Of a stretch of 14,465 bases of DNA, positions 8,577 through 14,465 are shown in pieces; position 1 is the stretch's first letter, and every line of letters begins with the position of its first letter. The notes under the pieces were generated by a model. That model was not told the DNA's origin and searched no databases. It saw nothing but the letters and a program-made list of their open reading frames with translations. The stretch is from an uncultured Lachnoanaerobaculum sp. (GTDB lineage: Bacteria > Bacillota > Clostridia > Lachnospirales > Lachnospiraceae). The position numbers and the translations under genes are program-made. Location: the NCBI GenBank assembly GCA_916720285.1, contig CAKAQP010000036.1:1-14465 (forward strand), in the 5' to 3' direction.

Positions 8577-9901
8577 AATGTAAACTCCACAAAATTTTCA
8601 CCGCTATTATCTGATACCGCCTCCGACTTTGCAAAAGAGAAATCGGAAGATTCCAAAAGTTCATTTATTCTTAAAGCCGGATTTTGATACATAAGATCTA
8701 AAAGCTCAATAAAATCTCTTATCACTTCTCTTGGTGTAATATTTTCTGTTGCTCCTATTCTTGAGTACTCAAGTTTTATAAAATCCCCCAACTCTATATC
8801 ACTTAGTTTACTATTATAACCATAAAGTCCTGCATGCATATCTGACAGTTTTTCACATAGTACAAGCATCTCCTCCGGTGTCAATGCTTCCAGCCTTATT
8901 ACAGGCGAGAGCAGATCTCTCATACCCGGCTTTGAAAATTTACCTTCCGAAAGTCTTGAACGAAGAGCCTCATAGCTGTATATTCCTCTTCTCTTATCTT
9001 CCAATGTTTGTGGCGTTGCACCCATTATAATTCCAAGATATTTTGCCTTCCCCTGCAATGTGTCATTATACATAGTAAGCATCTTTTCATAATTATATTG
9101 TCTGGTAACGGCATTAGGTATCTTATATATATTTACAAGTTCATCTACCATAATCATCATTCCGCCATAACCCGCAAGCCTGAAAAACATGGCAAACAGT
9201 TTTAAATACTCATACCAGTCCTCATCCGTGATAATGATATTTACTCCAAGCGCTTCTTTTGCATCAGTCTTTCTGCTGTATTCTCCTCTAAACCAACGAA
9301 CAATTTTCATCTTTGTTTCATCATCTCCGTCTATATAGGCATGATAGTATTTAGAAAGTAGTGAGCCGAACTCAAATCCATGAACCATCTCTGAAAGTCC
9401 TGCTATTACGGTATATATTTTTTTATCTACCTCTTCTAAAAGTTCTTTAGTTCCCGGTAATACTCCATTTTTTTCTATACAATCCGTCTGAATATTATTT
9501 ATCCATCTGTCTAAAAGTAATGTTATTGCTCCGCCTTCAGGCTTGGTTTTCGTAGACAAATTTCCTATAAGCTCTCTATATGTGGCAAGTCCCTGTCCTT
9601 TAGTTCCCTGCAGTCTTCTTTCCGGTGAAAGATCCGCATCAGCAACTATAAAGCCCTTATCCATCACATAATTTCTTATTGTCTGTAATAAAAAACTCTT
9701 TCCGCTACCGTATTTACCTACAATAAATCTAAATGAAGCACCACCTTCTGCCACTATGTCCACATCATGCAGCAATGCCTCTATCTCGTTTTTTCTGCCA
9801 ACCGTAATATATGGCAAGCCTGTTCTTGGAACCACTCCTCCCTTTAGTGAGTTAATCAAGGTTTGAGCAATTCTCTTAGGTACTTTTTTATCTTCATTCA
9901 T
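8573..9901 (-). CDS. BrxD-like P-loop ATPase (DUF2791, BREX ATP-binding family)
   Basis: The product is a cytoplasmic AAA+/ORC-like ATPase of 442 residues. The N-terminus has the family hallmark GGVVPRTGL (21-29) and a VGRKNEI segment. It is followed by Walker A GKYGSGKS (62-69), Walker B MIMVDE (249-254, with acidic D253/E254) and a sensor-1-like strand IIMGATPQTL (291-300). An Arg-rich segment YEALRSRL (310-317) could hold the arginine finger. Family knowledge: BrxD occurs next to the BrxHI helicase in BREX type 2 and related loci, and that order is kept here. The ATG at 9901 has AGGAG about 6 bases upstream, and the first 8 bases overlap the end of the TerB-domain gene. No PglX, PglZ, BrxC or BrxF is in the window, so I call the family but not a BREX locus. 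The likely job is ATP-dependent loading or control of the downstream helicase (inference). Confidence 0.87.
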   Translation of the reverse strand: MNEDKKVPKRIAQTLINSLKGGVVPRTGLPYITVGRKNEIEALLHDVDIVAEGGASFRFIVGKYGSGKSFLLQTIRNYVMDKGFIVADADLSPERRLQGTKGQGLATYRELIGNLSTKTKPEGGAITLLLDRWINNIQTDCIEKNGVLPGTKELLEEVDKKIYTVIAGLSEMVHGFEFGSLLSKYYHAYIDGDDETKMKIVRWFRGEYSRKTDAKEALGVNIIITDEDWYEYLKLFAMFFRLAGYGGMMIMVDELVNIYKIPNAVTRQYNYEKMLTMYNDTLQGKAKYLGIIMGATPQTLEDKRRGIYSYEALRSRLSEGKFSKPGMRDLLSPVIRLEALTPEEMLVLCEKLSDMHAGLYGYNSKLSDIELGDFIKLEYSRIGATENITPREVIRDFIELLDLMYQNPALRINELLESSDFSFAKSEAVSDNSGENFVEFTL

Positions 9902-11777
9902 ATATCTCTCCTATAATATTCAAAATATCTTCTCTGTAATCCTCTACCAAATATATTTCATCGCCTTCACATTCCAATATATTGTCGCCTATTTCTTCAA
10001 AGAAAGCCTCATTGATACTGTCTGTAATAATTGATGTAAACAGATTATTTGACTTTATCAGTTGTTTATAATCCTTTCCTGCAATAATATACTTTAAAAT
10101 TTTCAAGTTTATATCGTCTGATATCTCCGATATTTTATCAGAATTTAAGTTTTCTGTTTTGCTCTTACTACCGTCATCATATTCGATATAATGCTTTTCT
10201 ATAGTATTTTGTATATCAGCCTTTTTATCTATATCTGTATCTTCATCTACAAGCAAATTTGTCTTAGTAATTTCTGCATCATTTCGAATCTTTTTTAATA
10301 CTGAAAAGTCTATATTTATCCGTTTTCTTTCATTATGTTTTATTTCCTTAACAGCTTCGTTAAATGCAACTGCAATGAGGGAAGCAATCCGGATATCTTC
10401 CATACTTGGTTTCAAATAATATCCAAGCTTAAATTCATCTCTGATCAATCTGTCAATTTCATGAGCTATAGATACAAGTTTCTTCTTATTAAAATATGCC
10501 CTTATATGGGACTTCTCCTTCCACCTGCCCGATTTGCAATGGTAAGACCTCACTCCGTTTACTATATAATCGATATCCGAGATTGCTTTATCATCCCTGT
10601 AAACTGCGTTTAATAACGGATATATGTTTCTGTTTTGCAGTCTCCCAAAGCAATGTGTAAATATACTTTTGCCGTCAATATTTCCGGCCTTTAAAATACA
10701 TTTCCACACATACGCATATATATTTATACTTTTCTCTCTTTCTTTTTTTAAACTTACAGAATTTGAAAATCTCTTACCTGCAAAAAAACTTATGGCCCCG
10801 AATATTTCTATATCATCATAATTTCCTGATTTTTTCAGAATTTCAAGTGCATGATCTCTGTCTAAGACATCTTTTTCAATATATTTTTTCACTTCATCTA
10901 CCGAAAAACCCTTAACAAGCGAATACTCCAAATACCATCTATGTAAGTTCCTTTTTATCTGAGTGTTATCTTCTAAAAAACCGCCTTCTATAAATTTTTC
11001 TTCAAAATCTTTAAGCTTATTCAAACTGTCAACAGGTGAAGAACTGCCTATACCACAGAGAAGCTCATAGATATATAGGTAAATAAAGGATGTAAAGGTT
11101 TTGTTATATACTCCATTCCTCACTTCAGTTCTCCATGTAAAATAAACCCTCAATTGCTTATCACTCAAATCATGGTATGTGGTAAAATAACCTGAAATAT
11201 CACATACCTGCTCATGATAATCATCCTCATAATCTTCCATAAACTTGGCCTGCCTATAGAAGTTTTTAGCTCTTAACTGTCCGGAGTAATCATCATATCT
11301 ATATAGTTTTCTCATTTCAGTAATTTTATCCGGAATGTACTCCTTTTTCTTTAGAAAATCACTCCCTTTTGCAAATGGTAAAGGCGTATCCTTATATACA
11401 GTATTACTTTTACCTTTATCTGATAAAGCTGTGTCTTTAGGCGGATTCCCTTGTAATACTGCCTTATCAAATAATTCAAATATATGATCTCTATCGGTTT
11501 TATCATTAAATGATATGCCTATCCAGCTACTTCCATGCATACGCAAAGGATCAACTATATACTCTTTCATCCTGTCAAATAAACTTGCTTCATATTTCAA
11601 ATCACAATGTTCTACCCATCTTCCGGTATCGGAATTCCACTCCTTTATAAGAAGTGCCATCATCTTTCCCGTTAAAGGATGGTACAGTCTTGACATAGTT
11701 AAAAAGCTGTCCCATCTGTCGGACTCTTCAATATTATGTTTTTCTTTTATATAATCTAACAACTCCTTTAATTCCAT
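9894..11777 (-). CDS. TerB-N/TerB-C domain protein with MmcQ/YjbR-like N-terminus
   Basis: The product is a 627-residue cytoplasmic protein without signal peptide or membrane segments. Residues about 15-108 resemble the MmcQ/YjbR (CyaY-like) fold: an early HPLTGKMMALL strand pair, then CDLKYE, then SSWIGISFND. A linker follows. The TerB-N domain (about 170-300) carries the signature RQAKFMEDYEDDY and QLRVYFTWRTEVRNG with LYIYELLCGIG. The middle is helical. The C-terminal TerB-C domain (about 440-625) has IDFSVLKKIR, an acidic Lys-rich linker, and DSINEAFFEEIGDNI...LVEDYRE. Family knowledge: these domains come from Ter stress-response systems, where TerB-type modules are linked to metal sensing and DNA-processing neighbourhoods. 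No enzymatic motif is visible, so a sensor or scaffold role is inferred. It is first in a three-gene operon. The start ATG has AAGGA 8 bases upstream. TerB-N and TerB-C are well supported, the YjbR-like part moderately. Confidence 0.85.
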   Translation of the reverse strand: MELKELLDYIKEKHNIEESDRWDSFLTMSRLYHPLTGKMMALLIKEWNSDTGRWVEHCDLKYEASLFDRMKEYIVDPLRMHGSSWIGISFNDKTDRDHIFELFDKAVLQGNPPKDTALSDKGKSNTVYKDTPLPFAKGSDFLKKKEYIPDKITEMRKLYRYDDYSGQLRAKNFYRQAKFMEDYEDDYHEQVCDISGYFTTYHDLSDKQLRVYFTWRTEVRNGVYNKTFTSFIYLYIYELLCGIGSSSPVDSLNKLKDFEEKFIEGGFLEDNTQIKRNLHRWYLEYSLVKGFSVDEVKKYIEKDVLDRDHALEILKKSGNYDDIEIFGAISFFAGKRFSNSVSLKKEREKSINIYAYVWKCILKAGNIDGKSIFTHCFGRLQNRNIYPLLNAVYRDDKAISDIDYIVNGVRSYHCKSGRWKEKSHIRAYFNKKKLVSIAHEIDRLIRDEFKLGYYLKPSMEDIRIASLIAVAFNEAVKEIKHNERKRINIDFSVLKKIRNDAEITKTNLLVDEDTDIDKKADIQNTIEKHYIEYDDGSKSKTENLNSDKISEISDDINLKILKYIIAGKDYKQLIKSNNLFTSIITDSINEAFFEEIGDNILECEGDEIYLVEDYREDILNIIGEIYE

Positions 11778-11799
11778 TTATCCGTCCTTCTTTGGTCGC

Positions 11800-11849
11800 A
11801 AAAAGGTCTGACTCCTCTTACAAGAAAACTTGTATCAGGTTTCAGACCT
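11800..11849 (-). promoter_or_regulatory. Terminator-like hairpin in the leader of the TerB operon
   Basis: An 8-bp outer stem pairs 11804-11811 (AGGTCTGA) with 11842-11849 (TCAGACCT). Inside it, a CCT/AGG 3-bp helix (11814-11816 with 11837-11839) and a 6-bp TACAAG/CTTGTA stem (11819-11824 with 11829-11834) close an AAAA loop, separated by symmetric 2x2 internal loops. On the minus strand it is followed by TTTT (complement of 11803-11800). It can terminate the exonuclease transcript. Because its T-tract ends only 22 bases before the TerB gene's ATG, it must also lie inside that gene's leader unless the gene is leaderless. It could therefore act as an attenuator. Confidence 0.65.
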
Positions 11850-11864
11850 ATAGGCATCACTAAT

Positions 11865-11894
11865 ATTATGCAACAGCAAAACTTGACAAATCAA
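11865..11894 (-). promoter_or_regulatory. Candidate promoter of the TerB-BrxD-helicase operon
   Basis: On the minus strand, TTGATT (11894-11889) and CATAAT (11870-11865) are separated by 18 bases. The -10 overlaps the stop codon of the exonuclease gene. A start site near 11858 would give a leader of about 80 bases that begins with the hairpin at 11849-11804. Matches to consensus are 4/6 and 5/6, so this is a moderate prediction. The operon might instead be read through from the exonuclease gene. Confidence 0.35.
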
Positions 11895-12528
11895 ACAGAC
11901 TACCGAGAGATGTTCCGAAATCTGTAGGCCTCATAGCTTCCGCTATCTTACTGAGTGTAGTATCAAACAGTTCACGGTCTTTAAAAACATGGAAAAGCTT
12001 TGCTGTATTTCTTGCATCATCCAGTGCACTATGCTCTCTTCCAAGAAAATTAATACCTGCCATATCAAGTGCAAGACTTAATGAAACCTGTTTATCAAAT
12101 CCAAGTTCGGTATCGAATTCTTCCTGAAAATCATTCCACTCATTTGAAAATATCTTCGACTCGGTAGTGCTTATATCATATTTTTTCAGTATTAACTCCC
12201 TTGAAACTTGCTTATAGTCATTATCGCTCCATGCATATATCTTAATATCATCATCTACACCAAGACACCAGTTTGAAAACATCTTTAATGCCTCGTTAAA
12301 CTTAGGTGCATTTATAACCATATCGTAGGTAATTCCTGTCAAATCTCTCACTATTGATGTAATTCTTGTATTGTCCTCAGGTTTTACATAGGTTCTAAAG
12401 GATGATATCTCCTGAAAGTTTTCATCCAACATTATAGCACCTATTTCAATAGTCTCCATAGTACATCCAAGATTTCTATGCTCTTTTCCAATTTTGTTCA
12501 TTTCCAAATCAACTACGATATGCTTCAT
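11866..12528 (-). CDS. DEDDh-family 3'-5' exonuclease (DnaQ/ERI-1-like)
   Basis: The product is a 220-residue single-domain RNase H-fold exonuclease. Exo I is VDLEMN with D7 and E9. Exo II is in AWSDNDYKQ (99-107), probably D102 or D104. Exo III is EHSALDDARNTAKLF, giving H166 and D171 in the HxxxxD spacing of the DEDDh class. The pattern of GITYDMVINAPKFNEAL before Exo II resembles KapD/ERI-1-type proteins more than the polymerase epsilon subunit. The substrate, RNA or DNA ends, cannot be told from sequence. ATG 12528 has a strong GGGAGG 5 bases upstream. It is on the same strand as the TerB operon with an 88-base gap holding a terminator-like hairpin, so it is probably a separate unit, though co-function is possible. 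Confidence 0.88.
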   Translation of the reverse strand: MKHIVVDLEMNKIGKEHRNLGCTMETIEIGAIMLDENFQEISSFRTYVKPEDNTRITSIVRDLTGITYDMVINAPKFNEALKMFSNWCLGVDDDIKIYAWSDNDYKQVSRELILKKYDISTTESKIFSNEWNDFQEEFDTELGFDKQVSLSLALDMAGINFLGREHSALDDARNTAKLFHVFKDRELFDTTLSKIAEAMRPTDFGTSLGSLFDLSSFAVA

Positions 12529-12572
12529 AACAGCCTCCCAAATATTTTGTACCTATATAATATATAAAATGC

Positions 12573-12586
12573 TGTCCTATAAAAAT
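12573..12586 (-). repeat. Left copy of a 14-bp inverted repeat flanking the lipoprotein gene
   Basis: TGTCCTATAAAAAT at this position is the exact reverse complement of 14035-14048. The two copies bracket the lipoprotein gene and its terminator, about 1.46 kb apart. On its minus-strand reading this copy overlaps the T-run after the small leader hairpin. Confidence 0.45.
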
Positions 12587-12600
12587 ACCTTGAAAAGGTA
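12573..12600 (-). other. Small leader hairpin before the exonuclease gene
   Basis: TACCTT (12586-12591) and AAGGTA (12595-12600) pair as a 6-bp stem with a GAA loop. On the minus strand the stem runs into ATTTTTATAGG. It falls within the predicted 5' leader of the exonuclease gene. The stem is short, so it is weak as a terminator and may be only an AT-rich coincidence. Confidence 0.3.
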
Positions 12601-12621
12601 ATCTTAATATTTTAACCAATG

Positions 12622-12650
12622 ATTATAATACTATACTTATACTGTATGAA
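12622..12650 (-). promoter_or_regulatory. Candidate sigma-A promoter of the exonuclease gene
   Basis: On the minus strand a perfect -10, TATAAT (12627-12622), lies 17 bases downstream of TTCATA (12650-12645, 4/6 match to TTGACA). It starts right after the T-tract of the upstream lipoprotein terminator, the expected place for the next promoter. A start near 12615 gives a leader of about 87 bases. Confidence 0.55.
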
Positions 12651-12686
12651 CAAGAAAACAAGGCATATGGTCTGGCCATATGCCTT
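12650..12686 (-). terminator. Intrinsic terminator of the OmpA-domain lipoprotein gene
   Basis: A perfect 11-bp stem, AAGGCATATGG (12660-12670) with CCATATGCCTT (12676-12686), has a 5-base loop. On the minus strand it is followed by GTTTTCTTGTT. It begins 6 bases after the stop codon at 12692. Confidence 0.88.
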
Positions 12687-12691
12687 AAGTT

Positions 12692-13927
12692 CTATAATAC
12701 CGGAATAATAATTTCTACACGTCTATTCAACTGCTTTCCTTCAGCTGTCTCATTTGTCGCTACCGGCCTGCTTTCTCCGTATCCGTTTGTGGTAATGTTT
12801 GCTGTAACACCTGCAGATTGTAAATAATTCTTTACAGAATTTGCACGATTCTCTGAAAGTGTCAGGTTATGTGCATCATCCGCATCAGAGTCGGTATGTC
12901 CGTCTATTTCAAAGTCAGTTATATTTGCCTCTATTAAAATCTTTGCAAGATTGTTCAAAGTTTCCTCAGCATCAGGTCTTATATTATATTTGTCAACATC
13001 AAACAACACTCCCGAATCCAGAGTGATCATTATACTGTTTGCCTCTATTGCAGGCACTGCAGGAACCGCACTGAGTAACGGTAATTTATATGAGAAAACC
13101 AACGGCTTTGCATCAACTTCCTTTTCTTCACCCTTAAATGTAATAACGGCCTTTCCCTTACCGTCATTCTCTATTCCGAGACCTGTTTTCTTATTCTTAT
13201 AGCTTCCGGATCCGTCACCGTTTACTTCAATATCCATATTTTGATCTCTATATATTACATGCTGAGCATCTACAGATATACTTAAATCGGTTTCCGACTT
13301 GGTATACAAACCTGTTCCGTCTGCATCTACCATTAAATGAATACCATATCTGTCATCTGAATAATTTCCGGATCCGTCTGCTTCCACTTGTAATGTAATT
13401 CCTTTATTAGAATCCAGATATTGTCCCGATCCGTCGGTTTCCCTTTGTATAGTAATTCCTTTTTCACTGTCAATGTATTGTCCCGATCCGTCTCCTTCAG
13501 TCTGAACTGTAGTATTTCCGTCCGCATACTGTCCGGATCCGTTTTCACCCACCTGCACCGAGGTTGTACCTCTTATAATTTGGTCATTTTCAACTTTAAC
13601 AGGTGTTACTGTAATACCGGGCACTGATGAAAGGCTTTTTGTAGCGTCCATCTTTATTTTTGCATCAGCATTCTCATCTATCCCTAGAGGAGGCAATACT
13701 ACAACCGGAACCTCAGGGATCTCTCCAAGTGCATATCCCGGAGCTTTTAATTCATCCTCATTTATCTTACTCTCAGCTTTTGTAGTCTCTTCAGTAGTTT
13801 CTTCCTTTGATGATTCAACTACAGCGCTGTTGCTCTCTTTGTTTTCTGTTTTATCGGCGCCTTTCCCACATCCGACAGCTAAAACACTGACAGCTAAGAC
13901 ACTTGCCAAAATAATTGATTTTTTCAT
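12692..13927 (-). CDS. Lipoprotein with DGSG repeats and C-terminal OmpA-type peptidoglycan-binding domain
   Basis: This is probably a membrane-anchored lipoprotein that holds on to peptidoglycan. The ATG at 13927 is chosen because GGAGG sits 7 bases upstream; the two in-frame TTG codons before it are too close to that site. This gives 411 residues. The signal peptide MKKSIILASV... ends at a lipobox-like LAVGC with Cys20 (Ala at -3 is slightly unusual). An acidic Ser/Thr/Glu linker follows (about 25-60). Residues about 128-260 hold a repeat, DGSGQYxDxxxGI, with copies starting at N129, D146, D165, D184, D203, D238 and D255. The period is mostly 19, and a degenerate copy lies near 222. The OmpA domain (about 300-410) shows GVLFDVDKYNIRPDA, DGHTDSDADDAHN, LSENRANSV and RPVATNETAEGKQLNRRVEI, including the Asp and Arg that bind the peptide of peptidoglycan in this family. 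The gene is monocistronic, with its own terminator. The function of the repeats is unknown. Confidence 0.88.
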   Translation of the reverse strand: MKKSIILASVLAVSVLAVGCGKGADKTENKESNSAVVESSKEETTEETTKAESKINEDELKAPGYALGEIPEVPVVVLPPLGIDENADAKIKMDATKSLSSVPGITVTPVKVENDQIIRGTTSVQVGENGSGQYADGNTTVQTEGDGSGQYIDSEKGITIQRETDGSGQYLDSNKGITLQVEADGSGNYSDDRYGIHLMVDADGTGLYTKSETDLSISVDAQHVIYRDQNMDIEVNGDGSGSYKNKKTGLGIENDGKGKAVITFKGEEKEVDAKPLVFSYKLPLLSAVPAVPAIEANSIMITLDSGVLFDVDKYNIRPDAEETLNNLAKILIEANITDFEIDGHTDSDADDAHNLTLSENRANSVKNYLQSAGVTANITTNGYGESRPVATNETAEGKQLNRRVEIIIPVL

Positions 13928-13999
13928 CAACAAACCTCCGTATCAATTTGAATATTTAGTTTTAAGCTTTAAAGATATTCAGATTTTCTCAACAATGTA

Positions 14000-14009
14000 A
14001 TTGTACAAT
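14000..14009. promoter_or_regulatory. Palindrome upstream of the lipoprotein gene, possible operator
   Basis: ATTGTACAAT is a perfect 10-base palindrome 73 bases upstream of the lipoprotein ATG. ACAATGT occurs on both sides of its left half (13992-13998 and 14006-14012). Next to it TTCATTT/AAATGAA (14012-14018 with 14022-14028) forms a second inverted repeat. I could not assign a convincing -35/-10 pair here. A regulator-binding site is possible but unproven. Confidence 0.25.
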
Positions 14010-14034
14010 GTTTCATTTGCAAAATGAACTTACA

Positions 14035-14048
14035 ATTTTTATAGGACA
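14035..14048 (+). repeat. Right copy of the 14-bp inverted repeat
   Basis: ATTTTTATAGGACA is the exact reverse complement of 12573-12586. It lies in the 263-base gap between the Rpn-type gene and the lipoprotein gene, just after the TTCATTT/AAATGAA hairpin on the plus strand. No transposase or target duplication is visible around the pair. Confidence 0.45.
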
Positions 14049-14077
14049 TCTTAATAATTTGATAATAATTCAGGATT

Positions 14078-14110
14078 TTAAAAATAAAAATGAGTTGAAA
14101 AAACAACCCA
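14078..14110 (-). terminator. Intrinsic terminator after the Rpn-type gene
   Basis: On the minus strand TGGGTTG (14110-14104) pairs with CAACTCA (14097-14091), 7 bp with one G-T wobble, around a loop of six T. It is followed by TTTTTATTTTT (14090-14080). It is placed about 80 bases after the stop codon at 14191. Confidence 0.7.
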
Positions 14111-14190
14111 TAATAGTATTTATTCATATAAAATTCAATTCATTGTAGACTTCGTCGGCTTGTAGAATTTTTACACTACATCATTTAATT

Positions 14191-14465
14191 TTAATATTTT
14201 CCGTAATCATTTAAAAGATTATATTTCTTCAAAAGCTCATTACGATATTTCTTATCTGTATTGGCTTTTATTATCTTGTCCAAATCACCTTCCTTAGCAA
14301 GTATTGTATTTAACCTGCTTATTAAATCAGCACCTTTTTCTATTCCTTTTTCTATTCCCCTGGCCTCAACTATATCCAATACTTCACACATATTCATAAC
14401 CTCCTTCGTATTTGCTTCATCTATAACATCTTCAAACCTTTTATCGCCTGTCATTGCAGACATCA
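14191..14465 (-). CDS. C-terminal end of an Rpn / PD-(D/E)XK nuclease family transposase-like protein (partial)
   Basis: The reading frame is open to the window edge, so only the last 90 or so codons are seen and the start lies outside. The visible part, MCEVLDIVEARGIEKGIEKG followed by a helical, Lys-rich tail, matches the C-terminus of Rpn-family recombination-promoting nucleases. Those are often annotated as PD-(D/E)XK nuclease family transposases and are abundant in Clostridia. The catalytic nuclease domain is N-terminal in this family and is not in the window, so I cannot say whether the gene is intact. The repeated GIEKG unit is typical of these tails. The Met at 14463 is unlikely to be the true start. 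Confidence 0.65.
   Translation of the reverse strand, partial: MSAMTGDKRFEDVIDEANTKEVMNMCEVLDIVEARGIEKGIEKGADLISRLNTILAKEGDLDKIIKANTDKKYRNELLKKYNLLNDYGKY

Noticed and set aside
6354..9901. Calling the ATPase and helicase genes a BREX type 2 locus
   Set aside because: BREX needs at least PglX and PglZ homologues, and none is in the window. Only the BrxD-like and BrxHI-like parts are seen, with a TerB-domain gene in front.
11778..11865. T-box or riboswitch in the leader of the TerB operon
   Set aside because: The T-box consensus (AGGGTGGNACCGCG) is absent and the leader is too short for a known aptamer; only the terminator-like hairpin is supported.
13333..13548. A 71-codon minus-strand frame inside the lipoprotein gene
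   Set aside because: It is an out-of-frame shadow created by the DGSG codon repeats; the main frame has a signal peptide and OmpA domain.
14143..14166. Direct repeat TTGTAGA (14143-14149 and 14160-14166) around a GC-richer GACTTCGTCGGC core
   Set aside because: Seven bases is too short to call an attachment site or target duplication, and no element boundary coincides with it.

Overview
The window looks like part of a low-GC, Gram-positive, host-associated anaerobe, most likely a Lachnospiraceae-type Clostridia. The reasons are AT-rich intergenic DNA, strong AGGAG-type ribosome binding sites, a giant MucBP surface protein with a sortase-type tail, and an Rpn-type nuclease tail of a kind common in that family. 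This placement is inference from protein style; nothing in the window fixes the genus. Every gene I accept is on the minus strand, so transcription runs from high to low coordinates.

Layout in transcription order. (1) 14465-14191 is the C-terminal end of an Rpn/PD-(D/E)XK 'transposase' family protein cut by the window edge, followed by a terminator. (2) 13927-12692 encodes a lipoprotein with a 19-residue DGSG repeat region and a C-terminal OmpA-type peptidoglycan-binding domain, followed by a strong terminator. (3) 12528-11866 encodes a DEDDh 3'-5' exonuclease with its own good promoter candidate. (4) 11777-6354 is a tightly coupled three-gene operon: a TerB-N/TerB-C protein with an apparent MmcQ/YjbR-like N-terminal domain, a BrxD-like (DUF2791) P-loop ATPase, and an Lhr/BrxHI-like superfamily 2 helicase. 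The genes overlap by 8 and 4 bases. (5) 6196-74 encodes a 2040-residue surface adhesin with a signal peptide, large ectodomain, SdrD_B-like domain, one divergent and ten clear MucBP repeats, a Pro/Thr-rich stalk and a VPKTAD sorting signal. It ends at a bidirectional terminator.

The most interesting part is the three-gene operon. BrxD and BrxHI are known as partners in some BREX phage-defence loci. Here the pair sits without PglX, PglZ, BrxC or BrxF in view, and is coupled instead to a TerB-N/TerB-C protein, a domain pair from the Ter stress-response systems. I infer a compact DNA-processing system, plausibly defensive: an ATPase that loads or gates a helicase, with the TerB protein as sensor or scaffold. 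A terminator-like hairpin lies in the leader just before the first gene and may control the operon. No RNA genes, CRISPR arrays or complete insertion sequences were seen, and no gene-free stretch exceeds about 265 bases.
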